Part shown: positions 35,528 through 48,223 of the stretch, piece by piece
How the letters are laid out: every line of letters starts with the position of its first letter
How positions within the stretch are numbered: the first letter of the stretch is position 1
Assembly: GCF_005239225.2 (NCBI RefSeq)
Contig: NC_133284.1
Location: 31,978,339 to 32,042,338 of the forward strand
Source of the DNA: Populus alba
Taxonomy: Eukaryota; Streptophyta; Magnoliopsida; Malpighiales; Salicaceae
Direction of reading: 5' to 3'
Length of the DNA: 64,000 nucleotides
The notes under the pieces: generated by a model
What the model saw: the letters and a program-made list of their open reading frames with translations, nothing else
What the model was told of the DNA's origin: nothing
The model's database searches: none
Made by a program: the position numbers and the translations under genes

Positions 35528-37667
35528 ATGGGAGAGGGAGCAAACCAGGCAGAGCAGCAAACCCAAATAGAAACAACACCGGAGACTGCTGATGCTTTAC
35601 TTGAGGTAACATTTCTCAATACCCAATTCTCCATTTTTTTAAAGGAAACCTTTTATTTTAGCTCATTGCTCTCATTTTTATTTTTCTTTTTTCAGGCTGC
35701 TAGATATGATGATATTGAGGATATTGCAAGTTTAGCATCTTCTGGGGCTTCTCTTGATTCTAAAGATTCGCTGGGCAGAACAGGTTATCATCAGTTTCGT
35801 GATCTTTTGTTTCTTCTGTTTTAACTTTCTATTTTGCTTTTATTGCTTTATTATTATTATTATTCTGTTAGCGAGCATTTATATAACGATTCATGAGGCA
35901 GTTGTTGCAACACTTGTTTCGAAGTTTATGTATTATGTATGTTTTTTTCTAAAGCACAAGGTTCTCTAAATTCCATTCATCCCATGTAGGCATGTATTCT
36001 GATTCTACTTGGGAAACTCTGATTCAATCAATCTCTATTCATTTATAAAACCTGTCGATTCTTGATGCTATTGGGCTTTCAAACTAGTGGGTTCCTAGTT
36101 GTAGGAATGTTGTAATATAACTTGCAATAGGAGTGAAGTGTCGTAGCTCTTTTGGGTATATAATTTTGTGTTAAGGTGATGTTATGTAACATTGTTTCTT
36201 GTCCTTTATTTTTTTCCTTTATGATGGTGACAATATGAAGTGAAATGTATCTGAAACAGGTTTTATATTATTATTATTAAGAGAATGGGAGAGATTATAT
36301 CAAAGAAAATGCAAGAATAGCGTTTGGTCTGGAACCACTGCATAAAATTTACAGAGAAACAGAAATTTTGAAAGTGAAGCTATATACATGTTAGAAATAC
36401 GGTTCCATAACCAAGCCACACCAGCTTCTGCCAGCGAACCTGCAATGATGCTCGCAAATAGACTGAATAAACACAGCTTCCTTAAGGACAAGTGTGCTTC
36501 ATTTTTTATTTTTTATTTGTTCTAGGTGTTGTTAGTTCCTAATTCCCTCTTGCTATAAGTTTCTAAAGATATGGCTTGTTTTTTATATTTTCATGTCTGT
36601 GATTAGATGTGAAGAATTTTGGTTTTGATAATCAAAATGGCTACTGAAGGGGCACATAGTCTTTTGATGAATTGGGTTTTTGAGAATTGTTGATTGTCCT
36701 CATATTATTGTAGTTTGAGTTTGCTTTTCTGGTGAGTTTTGCATGGTTTAATGGATGTCTGACTTTGCTTCACTGATTTGTGATAGCAGCACTCCATATG
36801 GCGGCAGCCAATGGACATCTTGACATTGTGGAGTATCTTATCAGTCAGGGAGTGGTAAGAGTTCACCGTTGATTTTCCTTTTCAAGTGTCTGGGGGCTGG
36901 GGGTTTTGGTTGGAGGCGGGTGCTGTGGAAAGGGCACACAATTGCACTTCATGGGAGCATTTGTAGTTAAATTCTTTGACGTATGTTCCAAGTAACTTTT
37001 TTTCTTATGGCTTCAGCAGCTAAATTAGCCGCATTCTTTTCCTAGTCTTAAATTTACTTAGACATACTGTTCTATTGTAGCCTTGACTAGCAGATGTTCT
37101 ACGGTGTTATCTTTCCTTCTTGCATTAGTACTTTGCTTCCATTGACATAGACCATAAAGGATTGGAGCATGTTTGTTTGTATTTTTTTGTCTGTCCCTGG
37201 ATTGGATCCTGATTGTAAATGCTTTGGTAAGACCTATCAAATATTGGTAACTTCCATTGAACAGGATCTCAATTCTGCCAATAAGGAGAAAAATACAGCT
37301 CTTCACTGGGCTTGCCTCAATGGTCATATTGAGGTAATTATCATTGTGACTTCCAAAAGCAGTTTTGTTATGCAACATCTTAGGTTTTTTTTAACAAATA
37401 TAGGGTTCTGTAGGTGGTTAAGAATTTGATTCTGGCAGGATCGAGTTTAGGCTTTCTAAACAGGTATGTATTTTGAACCTGTAACCTTGAGCTGGTTCTC
37501 TGTTTCTCTATCGTGGATGCTAACATTCTCAAATCTACAACTGGATGATTTTAAGCCATGAACGGACCCCAATGGATGAAGCTGTTACTCGGGAAAAAAT
37601 GGATGTTATTGATGCAATTAATGCAGCTGTGGCACAACTGGAACTTGCTGGTGTTGCAGTTTCCTAG
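35528..37667 (+). CDS. Small ankyrin-repeat protein (153 aa), six exons
   Basis: Exons 35528-35605, 35696-35783, 36790-36854, 37265-37333, 37414-37463 and 37556-37667 join in frame with GT-AG introns. The start is the first ATG (MGEGANQAEQQTQIE). The upstream frame is open but has no ATG. Two good ankyrin repeats are visible, GRTALHMAAANGHLDIVEYL (about 53-76) and KNTALHWACLNGHIEVVKNL (about 86-112). A degenerate third follows (ERTPMDEAVTREKMDVIDAI), ending AAVAQLELAGVAVS. The length and architecture resemble yeast Yar1 and its plant relatives, which are small interaction proteins; Yar1 is a chaperone for ribosomal protein S3. The plant function is not known to me. Exon 3 has a NAGNAG acceptor. 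Confidence 0.92.
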
Positions 37668-38810
37668 CCTAGGATTTCTCTCATAAATGTAATCCATTAA
37701 TATTTTTATAGGTGCATCTTTTTTGTCATGGATAGTGTGCTTTAAATTTGAATATTTTGGTTCATATGCTGTGGCTGGTGCTGTCCTTTGACTCCTGCAT
37801 AAATTTTGTGAGACTTAATTTATCTGGTTCGATCCTTAGTTTGTGTGTGGATCATTTTAGGATGACAAAGATGTAAAAGGTGGCTTAGTTTCTGAAGATT
37901 TTGTGAAAGAATTTCCTAGTAGAAGCATCTTAAATTATGCCTGGCACTTAATGATGATGCTAGTGGAGGAATAAATGAAAATGATTCTCACTTCTTGAAC
38001 TCTTTGAGATTCATCTAGGGAGACTTATTTTTATAATTTATTTTCATAACTTTATTACTTTAATTTCAGAGTTTATTGGTTTTGAATTTATACAAATTGA
38101 TTTTTAATTGATTATTAAATTTTTAATTTTTTTTTTTAATTTTACCCCTGTTTTTAACCAATTAAATCCTTGAAATTCGGTGTTTTTTTTTTTAAAAAAA
38201 AAGGTTCTTTGTTATGATTTTTTTTTAATTTAATCCTTAATTGGCTCTAAATTTTGAATTTTTTTATATATATAATTTTACCTTTAATTTCATTCAATTG
38301 ACTTTGTAAAATTAAGTTTGGTCATTTAAAATTTTAATCTTCTCAATCAAGCTTAATTTGGTCTTCCAAACTTAATTTTTCACTAATTTAATCCCTAATA
38401 AAATTAATTTGACTATTTAAAGTATAATTATATCTTTGCATTTAATTAAATTTTTTAATTTGATCTAAAATAATTTTTAAATATAAATAAATTTTAAATT
38501 TGGTTTATAATTAAATCAAATTAGTTTATTAAATCTAATTATGATATTGAATTTAATTTTTATGATATCCAAAGATTATTTAATTTAATCTTGAATTTGC
38601 ATTGTCTTTCTAATCTTGGGTATAATAAGATATTATTAGGCTTCAAATTTTGTAAAAAACTTCATCTTAAATTTTTATTTTTATTTTTGTATATATCTTA
38701 AATCTTTTTTAGCTAATTTTTATCAAATTACCGGTCTTTATATTATTATTACTCCCTTTTATTTTTTACAAAAAAAAAAAAAAAAAAAAATTTAAGGAAT
38801 AATCCAAAAA
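37668..38810. other. 3' flank of the ankyrin gene, then AT-rich repeat DNA
   Basis: A 37-codon open stretch at 37861-37974 after CATTTTAG looks exon-like (DDKDVKGGLVSEDFVKEFPS), but I do not recognise it. From 38090 on, phrases such as TTTAATCCTTAATT recur every 60-100 bp, as in decayed retroelement DNA. A run of 21 As sits at 38769-38790. Confidence 0.4.
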
Positions 38811-38814
38811 TAGT

Positions 38815-40115
38815 CACCAAACATCCGCTTCCTGCATCCCTTTATCCTACTGCCGATTCTCAAGCTCTTAAAGATCCCAAATGGTGTTCTGCCATGGATG
38901 ATGAGCTTGCTGCTCTTGCTCGCAACCGTACATAGGTTCTTGTCCCTCCTTCCAATCATAATATTGTGGATGGGAAATCATTCAGAAGTTCTGGACGTGG
39001 ATGATTTGCTTGTAACGGGGAATCGTTCTCAGTCCATTTTGAAGTTTGTTGATACTTTTTCTCGTCACTCTTCCCTAAAGGATCTTGGTCCCTTGAGCTA
39101 CTTCTTGGGTGTTGAGGCCATTTCCACTTCTGATGGCATGTTTTTATCTCAACATAAGTATGTTCGTGACTTGTTGGCAAAGTTTCATTTAGAAGGCATA
39201 AAGGATTCTTCCACCCCATTGTCTTCAACTGGCCATCTAACTCTCAACGATGGTTCTCCTCCAGCTAATGCCACTCAATTTCGGAGCTTGATCGGTGGAC
39301 TTCAATATCTCCAGCTCACTCGTCTCGATATTGCTTCCGCCGTCAACAAACTTGCACAATTCATTTATGCCCCTACTCAAACTCACTGGATTGCAGCTAA
39401 GAGCTTGCTCTGTTACCTCAAACATACAAATACATCTTGGTCTCAATTTACGACGTCAACAACCTTTTGATCTTTGAGCTTATTCCAGTGTCGATTGGGC
39501 TGGCGACCATGATTCTTACAAGTCTACCACTGCTTTTGTTCTTTTTCTTGGTGGCAATCCAATCTCTTGGTGTTCAAAGAAACAAAGGATGATATCTCGT
39601 TCTTCAACAGAGACAGAATATTGTGCTGTCACTTCTACCGCTGTTGCTTGGGTTTCTCACCTCCTTTCTGAGGTTGGTATCACTCTTCAACAATTTCCCA
39701 CCATTCATTTTGATAATTTGAGTGCCACATATTTGCGTGTTAATCCCCTCTTCCACGATCGAATGAAGCATGTCGCGTTGGATTACCATTTTGTTAGGTA
39801 AAAAGTTGCTGATGGTTCTCTCAAAGTTTATCATGTTAGTACTCACTCCCAGTTGGCTGGTGTTCTTACAAAACCTCTCTCCAAAAGTCGGTTCCTTTAT
39901 CTTCGATCCAAGATTGACATTTCAGATGGAATTGCCATCTTGCGAGGCTCGTATTGAAGCTCAATCATAGGAGAGCTATTCTTTAGCTGTTGTTATCTTT
40001 CTATTCAAAGATTTGTTTTGATTGTAACTTGACCATATTTTGTGGGATATTCTTTGTAAACTGTTTGGGATGTTTATGATCTATATGAATCCCATTCAAT
40101 GTGTTAAAAAAAAAG
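38815..40115 (+). mobile_element. Ty1/copia remnant, 5'-truncated and internally deleted
   Basis: It begins inside reverse transcriptase (KHPLPASLYPTADSQALKDP, KWCSAMDDELAALARN, VPPSNHNIVDG), then jumps across a deletion to VLDVDDLLVTGNRSQSI. Conserved blocks follow (LKDLGPLSYFLGVEA, MFLSQHKYVRDLLAKF, FRSLIGGLQYLQLTRLDIAS) and then RNase H (WAGDHDSYKST, NPISWCSKKQRMISRSSTET, DNLSATYLRVNPLFHDRMKH, LTKPLSKSRFLYLRSKI). The tail CTCTATATGAATCCCATTCA-like is typical of the 3' LTR transcript end and is followed by nine As. The catalytic YVDD reads DVDD. Frameshifts occur near 39440 and 39800. Confidence 0.85.
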
Positions 40116-43100
40116 ATCATTTTTATTCAGCAATAACTTCTCTCAAGGTCTCACAGAGATGGAAGGTAACTGGTTTGAATGGCCAAATTACAAGTTTCAT
40201 GTGCTTTTCTCATTAAATTTAGTTTTGTGGATATAATTAGCCAAATCATAAGCGTCCTAAAAGTTTTCTATTTGTCTGGGTTGAGAATCTGAATTTGAGC
40301 ATTTCAATTTCTGGACGCCAGGTTTAAGTTTTCTGCTGATGCGCTATAGCATTTACTGGTAAAAATCACCAAGTAAACGTGAACCTAATCGACATTAGTA
40401 TTGCTGTACAAAATCACATCTTTTTATTTTATTTTTTGTCGCCATGTTCGTTTACAACAGACTTTACTTTGGTGCAGCACTGACGTGCAGCTTCCATGTG
40501 TTTTGAATGCTTTAAACCAAGGGTTTGGTCTAAAACTGCAGAAGAAGGGTAAGAGGAGGCATTAGGAAAAGGATCGCGAGGTCTAAATTTTAGGGTCAGA
40601 GTGCTTCACGTAGGTAATTTCATCAGGACTGATCAGTGCTTTTATATATGTGCTTCGATAATGCCCAATATATTGCCTGTTATTATGGGGCCTCGTTATC
40701 TTACATGGTTCAAGAAAAATACTTGGCGACGAAACTTGCATGTTTATGGCTTTTCACCGGGAAGATGTGCTCCCAGACCTTGGCTATAGATCAACTGTAT
40801 CTGATTGTAATACCTCACTGTCCCAGCAATAAGTGAGCATAGATCATTTTTGTTTTTGTTTTGATGGGGAAAGCTGCTGTTATTTTTAGTATGTGATTAT
40901 GCAGGGATTCCTTTCACTATGGATGCTGCTTAAACAGAATTCAGAGTCTCAAATGGGATTCTCGCCATTGATTTGTGGTGGGACCTGATTGAACCTCCAA
41001 ATCCAATGGCGCGGATCAATCGATTTCCTTAATTCTTGGTGTATAAGCATAGAATTAAGTTAACTGGTAAGATCGTCTGCACTGGTTTAAAAACTTCTTA
41101 TAAAAAGAAACCATGACTAAAGGTAGCTAGCTACCCTGCTAAGCATTGCTGACCCAAAGATCCTTTTCCAATTATCATAAAAAAAAGAGATCGTCTCCAA
41201 GCATACCTGTGTTCATGTAGCTGAACACTCTTCACCTTTAGAGTTGCTGAAAGTGTTCCTCGTCATTTTTGTCCGAAATAAACAAATGGGTCATGCACAT
41301 CCCGATTACCATTGTATGGCATGAAAGCAGTTCCTGTTTCAAGAAAAAAAACACCAAGGCAGTTTTGGCCTACATCGCTGAGTTTTGATTTATCTCACTG
41401 CTAGCTAGTGATTACGAAATAGGGACATAATAAGAGATTCCATGGCACGTTTACATAAAATACAGTATAAATGCAAGTGGAATTGAGCACTAAAAATCAT
41501 GTCAATTATAATGATACTGCCAAGTGGTTTCTAGAACATTGCATATGAGCACCAAGAGTATCAATGATACCAACTTTAACAATATTCTATGCTAACCCTT
41601 AATATATTGATATGGAATAACACTGCAGATTAATGTTCTTCTTTTGTGTTTACCAGTAGTTTTCTCCATCTTCCAATCATTATCGGCATGCTTCGTTGAT
41701 TCTTTCTCAAAAAGTTTCGGCTGGCTAATATAGCTGGTTCAGATCGGAGTTTCTCTCACTGTTTCGAGTGTTTTCATTTGTTGCAGAACAGCTATCACAA
41801 AATTGAGAGCAGATTCTGTCCAGAACATCAGTCTCAGTGTCACTTCCAAACCTAAATAGTAAAACCCAAATACTGGAAACTGGTCACGTCCATGTACAAG
41901 AATCGAGCCTTAGAGAGCTTTTTTTACCCCATTGGAGGAAGCTTTCAGTCGGTATATTTCTTGGACCACCTTCAACGTATTGAGATTAAATTCATTTTTT
42001 TCTAATGAAGTTCAAAGCAAGCCGTCTATACTAAAACTAGAGGATCGATTCTTGAAATTAACTTACTCCTCGGGACCTGGCCTGGAATCTTGAACCATAG
42101 TGGCTAAAAAGAGAGGACGCTACTTCGCTCATTAACCATGTACAAGACAAACTCCTCAAGCCCTTTAATTGAAAGAAATGCTCAGATATGGTTTCAAAGC
42201 ACTCAACTTCCTTGTAGCTCGTGTCTCCGAAGAGAAAAACAAACTAATAGCTAGAGCTTTTAGCTTTATTTCACAGCGTATTTTTACCTATCCTGTTGAA
42301 AGCTGTGGACCTGGACATCTCCGGAGATGTCTCGGAACAAAATTTAAGCACAAATGGCTTCCCTAAATTAAAAGGATTTGCTTTTAATAATTCTAAAAGA
42401 AAAACGATGGCTTTTTAACCAAGTATTGGCTCTACTTGCAGGGCAGAGAAATTGCATGGAGAGAATCTGATGGATTGATGTTTGAAAGAGACAGCGTACC
42501 TGTAATCTCAGAACCTGGAATTTTATTGGTATTGGATTCCTAAGCACAGTTCACAAAGAATGTAATCAGAAAACTTCCATCTTTTGATTGAGTGATCAGA
42601 GTACTTGAAATATGAATTTATCAAAGACTTTGTGTTGCTGGTGGTGGTGCAAATGCTGTCATGTGGTGCGGCCAGAACAATGGAATTTTCAAAAAGCCAT
42701 ATCCTATTTGACATTGTGTAATAAATAAAATCACAGAACCATTTTCAGGAATCTTCGCCTTTGAAATATGGAAGAATGATCACAACATTTTTCTATCTGC
42801 AGATGTATCAAGAGTAAGTTCCATTACCGTTTCATGAAACTGCCACTTTGCATATGAGCGACTTCAGATCACATCTGTAGTGCCTGGAACTCAAACCTGC
42901 CACTGCCACAATTCTACTTGATAACCCATCAGACTCCATTGGAAATACAAAAAATGTATCCAACTGGGCCCACTTGTTGGCAGATAAATATTATATTTCA
43001 AATAAAAGTATGTTAATTTACTATTTTTTTTTTAAATGATGTTATCTACTTTTAATTTAATATGATAATTTTTTTATAAAAAAAATCCCATCTTTTTGCT

Positions 43101-43615
43101 CTAGAGGTATAAAAGTATAAAATTCCGAACAAAACAAAGCTTTTTTTTTCCCCTCCCTTGAAAAAATCAAAGGAAATCTTTTAGCTGAAAAAAAAAAAAA
43201 AACATTTCTAGGTTTCTCTTGAATAACCATACAGAACTAATGAATGCCAGCCTTTTGTTGTTTCCAGTAGTTGATGTTGGTTGACGCATCCGCAAGTAAA
43301 TTACTGAGTTCCAGCTCCAGGGTTTTACAATATCTCTTGCAGAGAAATTTAAAAGCTCGATTCAATTAAAAACTAGATTAATTTTATTCGAGAGGAAAGT
43401 ATAAATACATAAAAGGGTTAAGAAACTTTAGCCGCTCAAGAAAAACAAATAATTTTAAATAATAATAATAAAAATAATAATGATGACGACTACAATAATA
43501 ATAATAATATGTAAAAAATAAATCATGCCCGTTTAAATAATTACTAAAAAATAAAATAAAAACATAAAAAAATCTAAAAAATAAAGTAAATTATAAAATA
43601 ATAGATCTTTAAGAT
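40116..43615. other. Non-coding, moderate GC, no gene identified
   Basis: Only short frames occur. At 40492-40563 an open stretch ends NQGFGLKLQKKGKRRH and stop after a TTTGGTGCAG acceptor-like site. It may be the last exon of a lost gene, but I cannot name it. The rest looks like ordinary intergenic or untranslated sequence. Confidence 0.35.
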
Positions 43616-43621
43616 CAATTC

Positions 43622-43793
43622 CTACATCAAAGCTAAAAAATATATATAAAAAGAAAACCCTATTAGACAAAAAAGGAAAACAGATAAAATTGAAAGTTCT
43701 TCTCTTTTTGAGTGTCTATATACATATATATAATTGATGGAGATTCTTATATGTCAAGAGAAGAAATAAAAATAAATAAATAAATAAAAAAAC
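43622..43793 (+). repeat. Direct repeat, copy 1 (about 170 bp)
   Basis: Starts CCTACATCAAAGCTAAAAAA and runs through AAAACAGATAAAATTGAAAG, TTCTTCTCTTTTTGAGTGTC and GAGATTCTTATATGTCAAGA. Copy 2 lies about 400 bp downstream with only a few differences. Confidence 0.85.
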
Positions 43794-44021
43794 CTTTGTT
43801 TTGGTCTTTCAACGAGTAGACCCATCATAAAACATAATCAATGAAATATTTGAATCCAATTCAATAATTATATAAGCTATACTTGTTTTGGTCATAAAAC
43901 TTGTTTGTGATTAATGAATTTTTCTTAGTATTAGACTTATCTCTATAAATATATGTTTTAGATATTCTATTTAGTCCAATTACAACAAAATATTATGTAA
44001 CAACTCAAATCCCCTATAATC

Positions 44022-44186
44022 TCCTGCATCAAAGCTAAAAAAATATATAAAGAAAACCCTATTAGAAAAAAAAGGAAAACAGATAAAATTGAAAGTTCTT
44101 CTCTTTTTGAGTGTCTATATACATATATATAATTGAGGGAGATTCTTATATGCCAAGAGAAGAAATAATAATAAAAAAAAAACCTT
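44022..44186 (+). repeat. Direct repeat, copy 2
   Basis: Same order as copy 1 with minor changes (CCTGCATCAAAGC, GAGATTCTTATATGCCAAGA). The close match points to a recent local duplication, or to terminal repeats of a small element with about 230 bp between them. Confidence 0.85.
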
Positions 44187-44189
44187 ATA

Positions 44190-47100
44190 ACTCGAAGTTA
44201 ATTCCCTTGGTTTCTCTCCGGCCATTAATTCAACAAGAAAGAAAGCCGCACTACACTTGGTATTCCATGTTTTCATCCTTTACATTTCCATGGTGGGGGG
44301 TGCAATAAGCTTATATATAATTCATTAATATCTCTGTGAGAGGGATGAAAACGCGTATAGCCAAAGATGCGCTCAAAAACATCAAAATTCAACTTCTACC
44401 AATAGAATTTCAAAGCAGTCGGTATTTAGCCCTTGAAAATAAGGGGCCTTGAAATCCTGGTGTCATCGTCCACAGAAAATGGTGAACAAAGAGTAGTGAC
44501 ACCACTGCAACTCCGAGGAAAAATCATCACTCTTCACATGCACATATCCTATTGGCTCCCCATCTGATCATTTGCGTTGACTTGTCCATTACGCACCAAT
44601 CCATGCGAAAATCAACTTTCCACAACTTGAACTATTTATTTAGAACCCTATTGTAATTCAAGACTTCAGTTCATCATCATATGTGCCTTGGAGACCTTTC
44701 CTTTCATCGTGTATCGATACACAAGCAATAATACTGGAGCTTCACATTCCTCACATACAAGCTAGATCTCTACAGGGAACGAATTAACAGTGACTAATGA
44801 AGATCATAGCAATAATCTTATGCTAAAATGTATATATGTATTTATTATTTTTTGGAAAACCAAACCAACTATTCCTTTTGTGCTCGAAGTTGGCAACTGT
44901 AGAGGAAAATGATGCACACTCAAGACTAATTGCAACAAATTGGCATCTGGGAGTCAAGAAAATCAGATAGGTAGGGCTACAGGCTATGTGAATGGAACCA
45001 TCATAAGTGGTTGAAGGAAAAATAGAAGAAAGAAACCTTGATTAATTAGGAAAAAGAAATGAACGAGGATACAGACAATAAACGAACCACAGCACGACAA
45101 AAGCTAGCGCAGGTAAATCATGATGAAATTCGTGTCCACAGTCGATCAACAGTTTGAATATAAAGTCATATAAATCTAGCAACAGGAACCACATTATACA
45201 TATTTCCTCAAATAAAAACAAAGAGACAGGATTTGTCAAATGATCAAATCAAATTAAAAGCAGGTCAAACATCTTTCACAATGTCAGTGATCAGTATATT
45301 CCAAAATGAAATGCATTCCCCTAACATCCCATGTGCTGTGAAAAGAAACAAATCCATGAGCTATTGCATCTAGTCTGTGTTTCATGCATGATGCTTTTAA
45401 AATAATATTTTAACTTGAAAATATTTTAAGATAGAAAAAATTGATGAGTTTGTATCATGCAATTACAAAAGCTCTCTTGAACATGCCAGTTAAGCATTCC
45501 AAATAAGTATTCACAGGTGCACCTCCAACAGTAATGCTTTAGTCTAATGGCGTGCTCCAATAAAGTTCAGAGAACTGCTAACAACAAAAGCAAAAAACCT
45601 ACAAAACCAACCCCACACCTCTTGCTACCGCATCAAAACCATAAACCAGACCTCGCACTCTCACCCTGCAGTTAATTTTCTCTTGGGGTTGCTACCAATT
45701 AGACAATTATATATGCAAAAAAGAAAAAAAGCAGGAACGTTTAGCATCGACAGGATAGAAGCAAATAACTTTTATTCCTCACCCTTAATCTGGATGTAGA
45801 TATATTACAAGACACGCACTATGCACGCCATATGTGCATTCCTACAAACCCTAACCCCTCAGCTCCTATGTTTCACCTATGCAAAGCATTTTGACAACGG
45901 TTTAGTTACCGTGTCTGTCTTGTACCAAGGACACTCGACATCGATCACAGCCCTTCTCCCTATAAACAGTGATCGAAATCTTATCAGTTCAGTGATTCTA
46001 GTATTTAGCTTCTGCTGTTTCAGTTAGTTTTCTTATTTACAAGGAAAATTCAAAGGACATGATGACAAGTTCCATGCAAAAGAGGACCTTCGTTAGTGCT
46101 AGTCGGACATAAAATACAGTGATTCTTCCGGTAAAATTAGTTATGCGAACACCCATTTCAAGTGAGAATGACTGCTCTACTTTTTGCCAAACAATTGCCA
46201 TTCTATTCAGTAAGACACGTCATTTCAAAAACGTAATACTCACAAGTATGAATCCAAGAAAATGATCAGTCAGCCCGTAAATGACACTTCCGAACAAAAA
46301 TATCCCAAGAAAATGACAACATATTTAAACAAAGTGTCTTTTAAAACAAGCTACAAAGCTTATCGATGCAACAAAAGAATTTATCATGCCCATAACATGG
46401 AGATTCACAATATGCTAGGAAAAAAAGGCCCCCAGGTGGCCATGTTAATGTCTTTGATCATTCAAAATGAAACACAATGTGCATCCACAGATCTCAAAAC
46501 CAGCACTAATCTTTCAACCAAATAATGGGCAAGAGAATATGTATCAGTACCTCTCAAGTACATAGGCATAATGCTGCCATCTGCTGTAAATATGATGTGT
46601 CCACTAAAGTATGACACGAAACAATCTTCATGGGACTGCTGTTGTTCCATACATATACATGATTTACAAAAGTGGCATGCAGCTTATCAAAACAATAATA
46701 ATATTACATCTAAGAATATGTAAAGAAGGAAAGATAATGATCCACACGACAAAATCTATCTATTTATAAACAATGCTAACAGATCTAATGGGGGACAACA
46801 TGTCAGCGCGCGGAAAGGAAAAGGCCAAGCATGGATTAAAATACATACCGACTCTTTAATTAATCCATAATAGCCAACAACTGTACACAAGATTGTAGCC
46901 AAAAGGATAAGTCAGATAAATCTGAAGCATCTCAAGGAATAAAGTATCATTACAAGCCAAACAGACATCCAGGACAGTAATTATCCCGGTGGGCAGAAAT
47001 GACACGACAACCAGATTGACAACACAAGAATGCTCACTTAGTTATATAGAATATTATTCAAATATTCCATACATTGCATGTTTCATTATAATTGGACAAA

Positions 47101-48223
47101 TACACAACACCAGGAGGCAACAATTCAATTATCTACACCAAAGACGTTGTATTAGCACGTTCAGTTCACTAAACCATGGTTTAAGCACACAAGTAGTGCA
47201 TGGATAATTCCAGAAACATATGCAAACCTCAAGAGGTTAAACTCTAAAAGATGATATAGGCTAGAAACAATTTCAATATGCTAATTGAGGGGGATGCGTT
47301 TCAAATACCAGGATAACAGAAGCAACAAGTACACCATATAATTCATGTGTGCATGCAATTCCATGGTTGTCCGCATTACAAAAATGTTACAGGTAGCGCA
47401 GGAGGAGGAAAAGGACATTCATGTTATGCTCTTTCTTGTTTGGCAATAAATGATAGTGACATGGCAACTACTTCGCATGCTAAAGTCTAAAGCAGCACAA
47501 TAATGACGATTTCCACATTTACTTCTAGCTGATGGAACCAAACTAACCAAAAAGGAAGTAACCAGTGCAACAAAATGTTAGCCAGCAACCAGGAAAGTAC
47601 AGGATTGCAAGTAAACAATGGAGGAAAGAAAAATAATCACACACATAGTCATATGGGGAAGTTTTAGGACAAGATAGGTTCCTTACTATGGGTAAAGCAT
47701 GAGTGGGATTTTGAATCCAGGCAAGACAAAATTGCTAAAAATAAAAAGTCAAGTTCATACCACGATGCCTCTTGATGATGCATTATACTTTACACTGTAG
47801 ATCTCACCTTTGTAATACAAAAATTTAACTAACCAAAAGAGCAAGGAGACGGAAAGATTAAAAAGAAGGCTACAACTTCAAGAAAACAAATAGATTTATT
47901 TTTTTTCATCACAGTTTCAGAACTAAAACATCTGGTGGAACAGGTTTTTGGAATTTTATTAGCTATCTTTTCTAAAATCTGATACAGGAATTCTCTACTA
48001 GTGAGATAAGGCAGCTTCTTTGCCATGTGAGGATCCTCAAAGTGCAATTACAAAAGGCAAGTAGAATTGAGGAGCGAGAATGCTAAAACCAAGAAGCTGA
48101 AAATTTCAAAGATGGAACATATGTTAATAAGGTACAAATTAAGGGGAAACTTACCAAAACCCTATTGATAAAAATTAGCGGACCTAAGAAAAATTAGACA
48201 AGAATGTTACTACTTCATAAACC
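44190..48223. other. Downstream region of LRP1, no gene identified
   Basis: Four kilobases of moderately AT-rich sequence without recognisable coding homology on either strand. The 62-codon minus-strand frame at 46462-46650 is ATG-initiated but unrecognised. Part may be LRP1 3' UTR. Confidence 0.4.

Noticed and set aside
40492..40563. Possible terminal exon ending LKLQKKGKRRH
   Set aside because: Too short to assign and has no partner exons. Kept only as a note.
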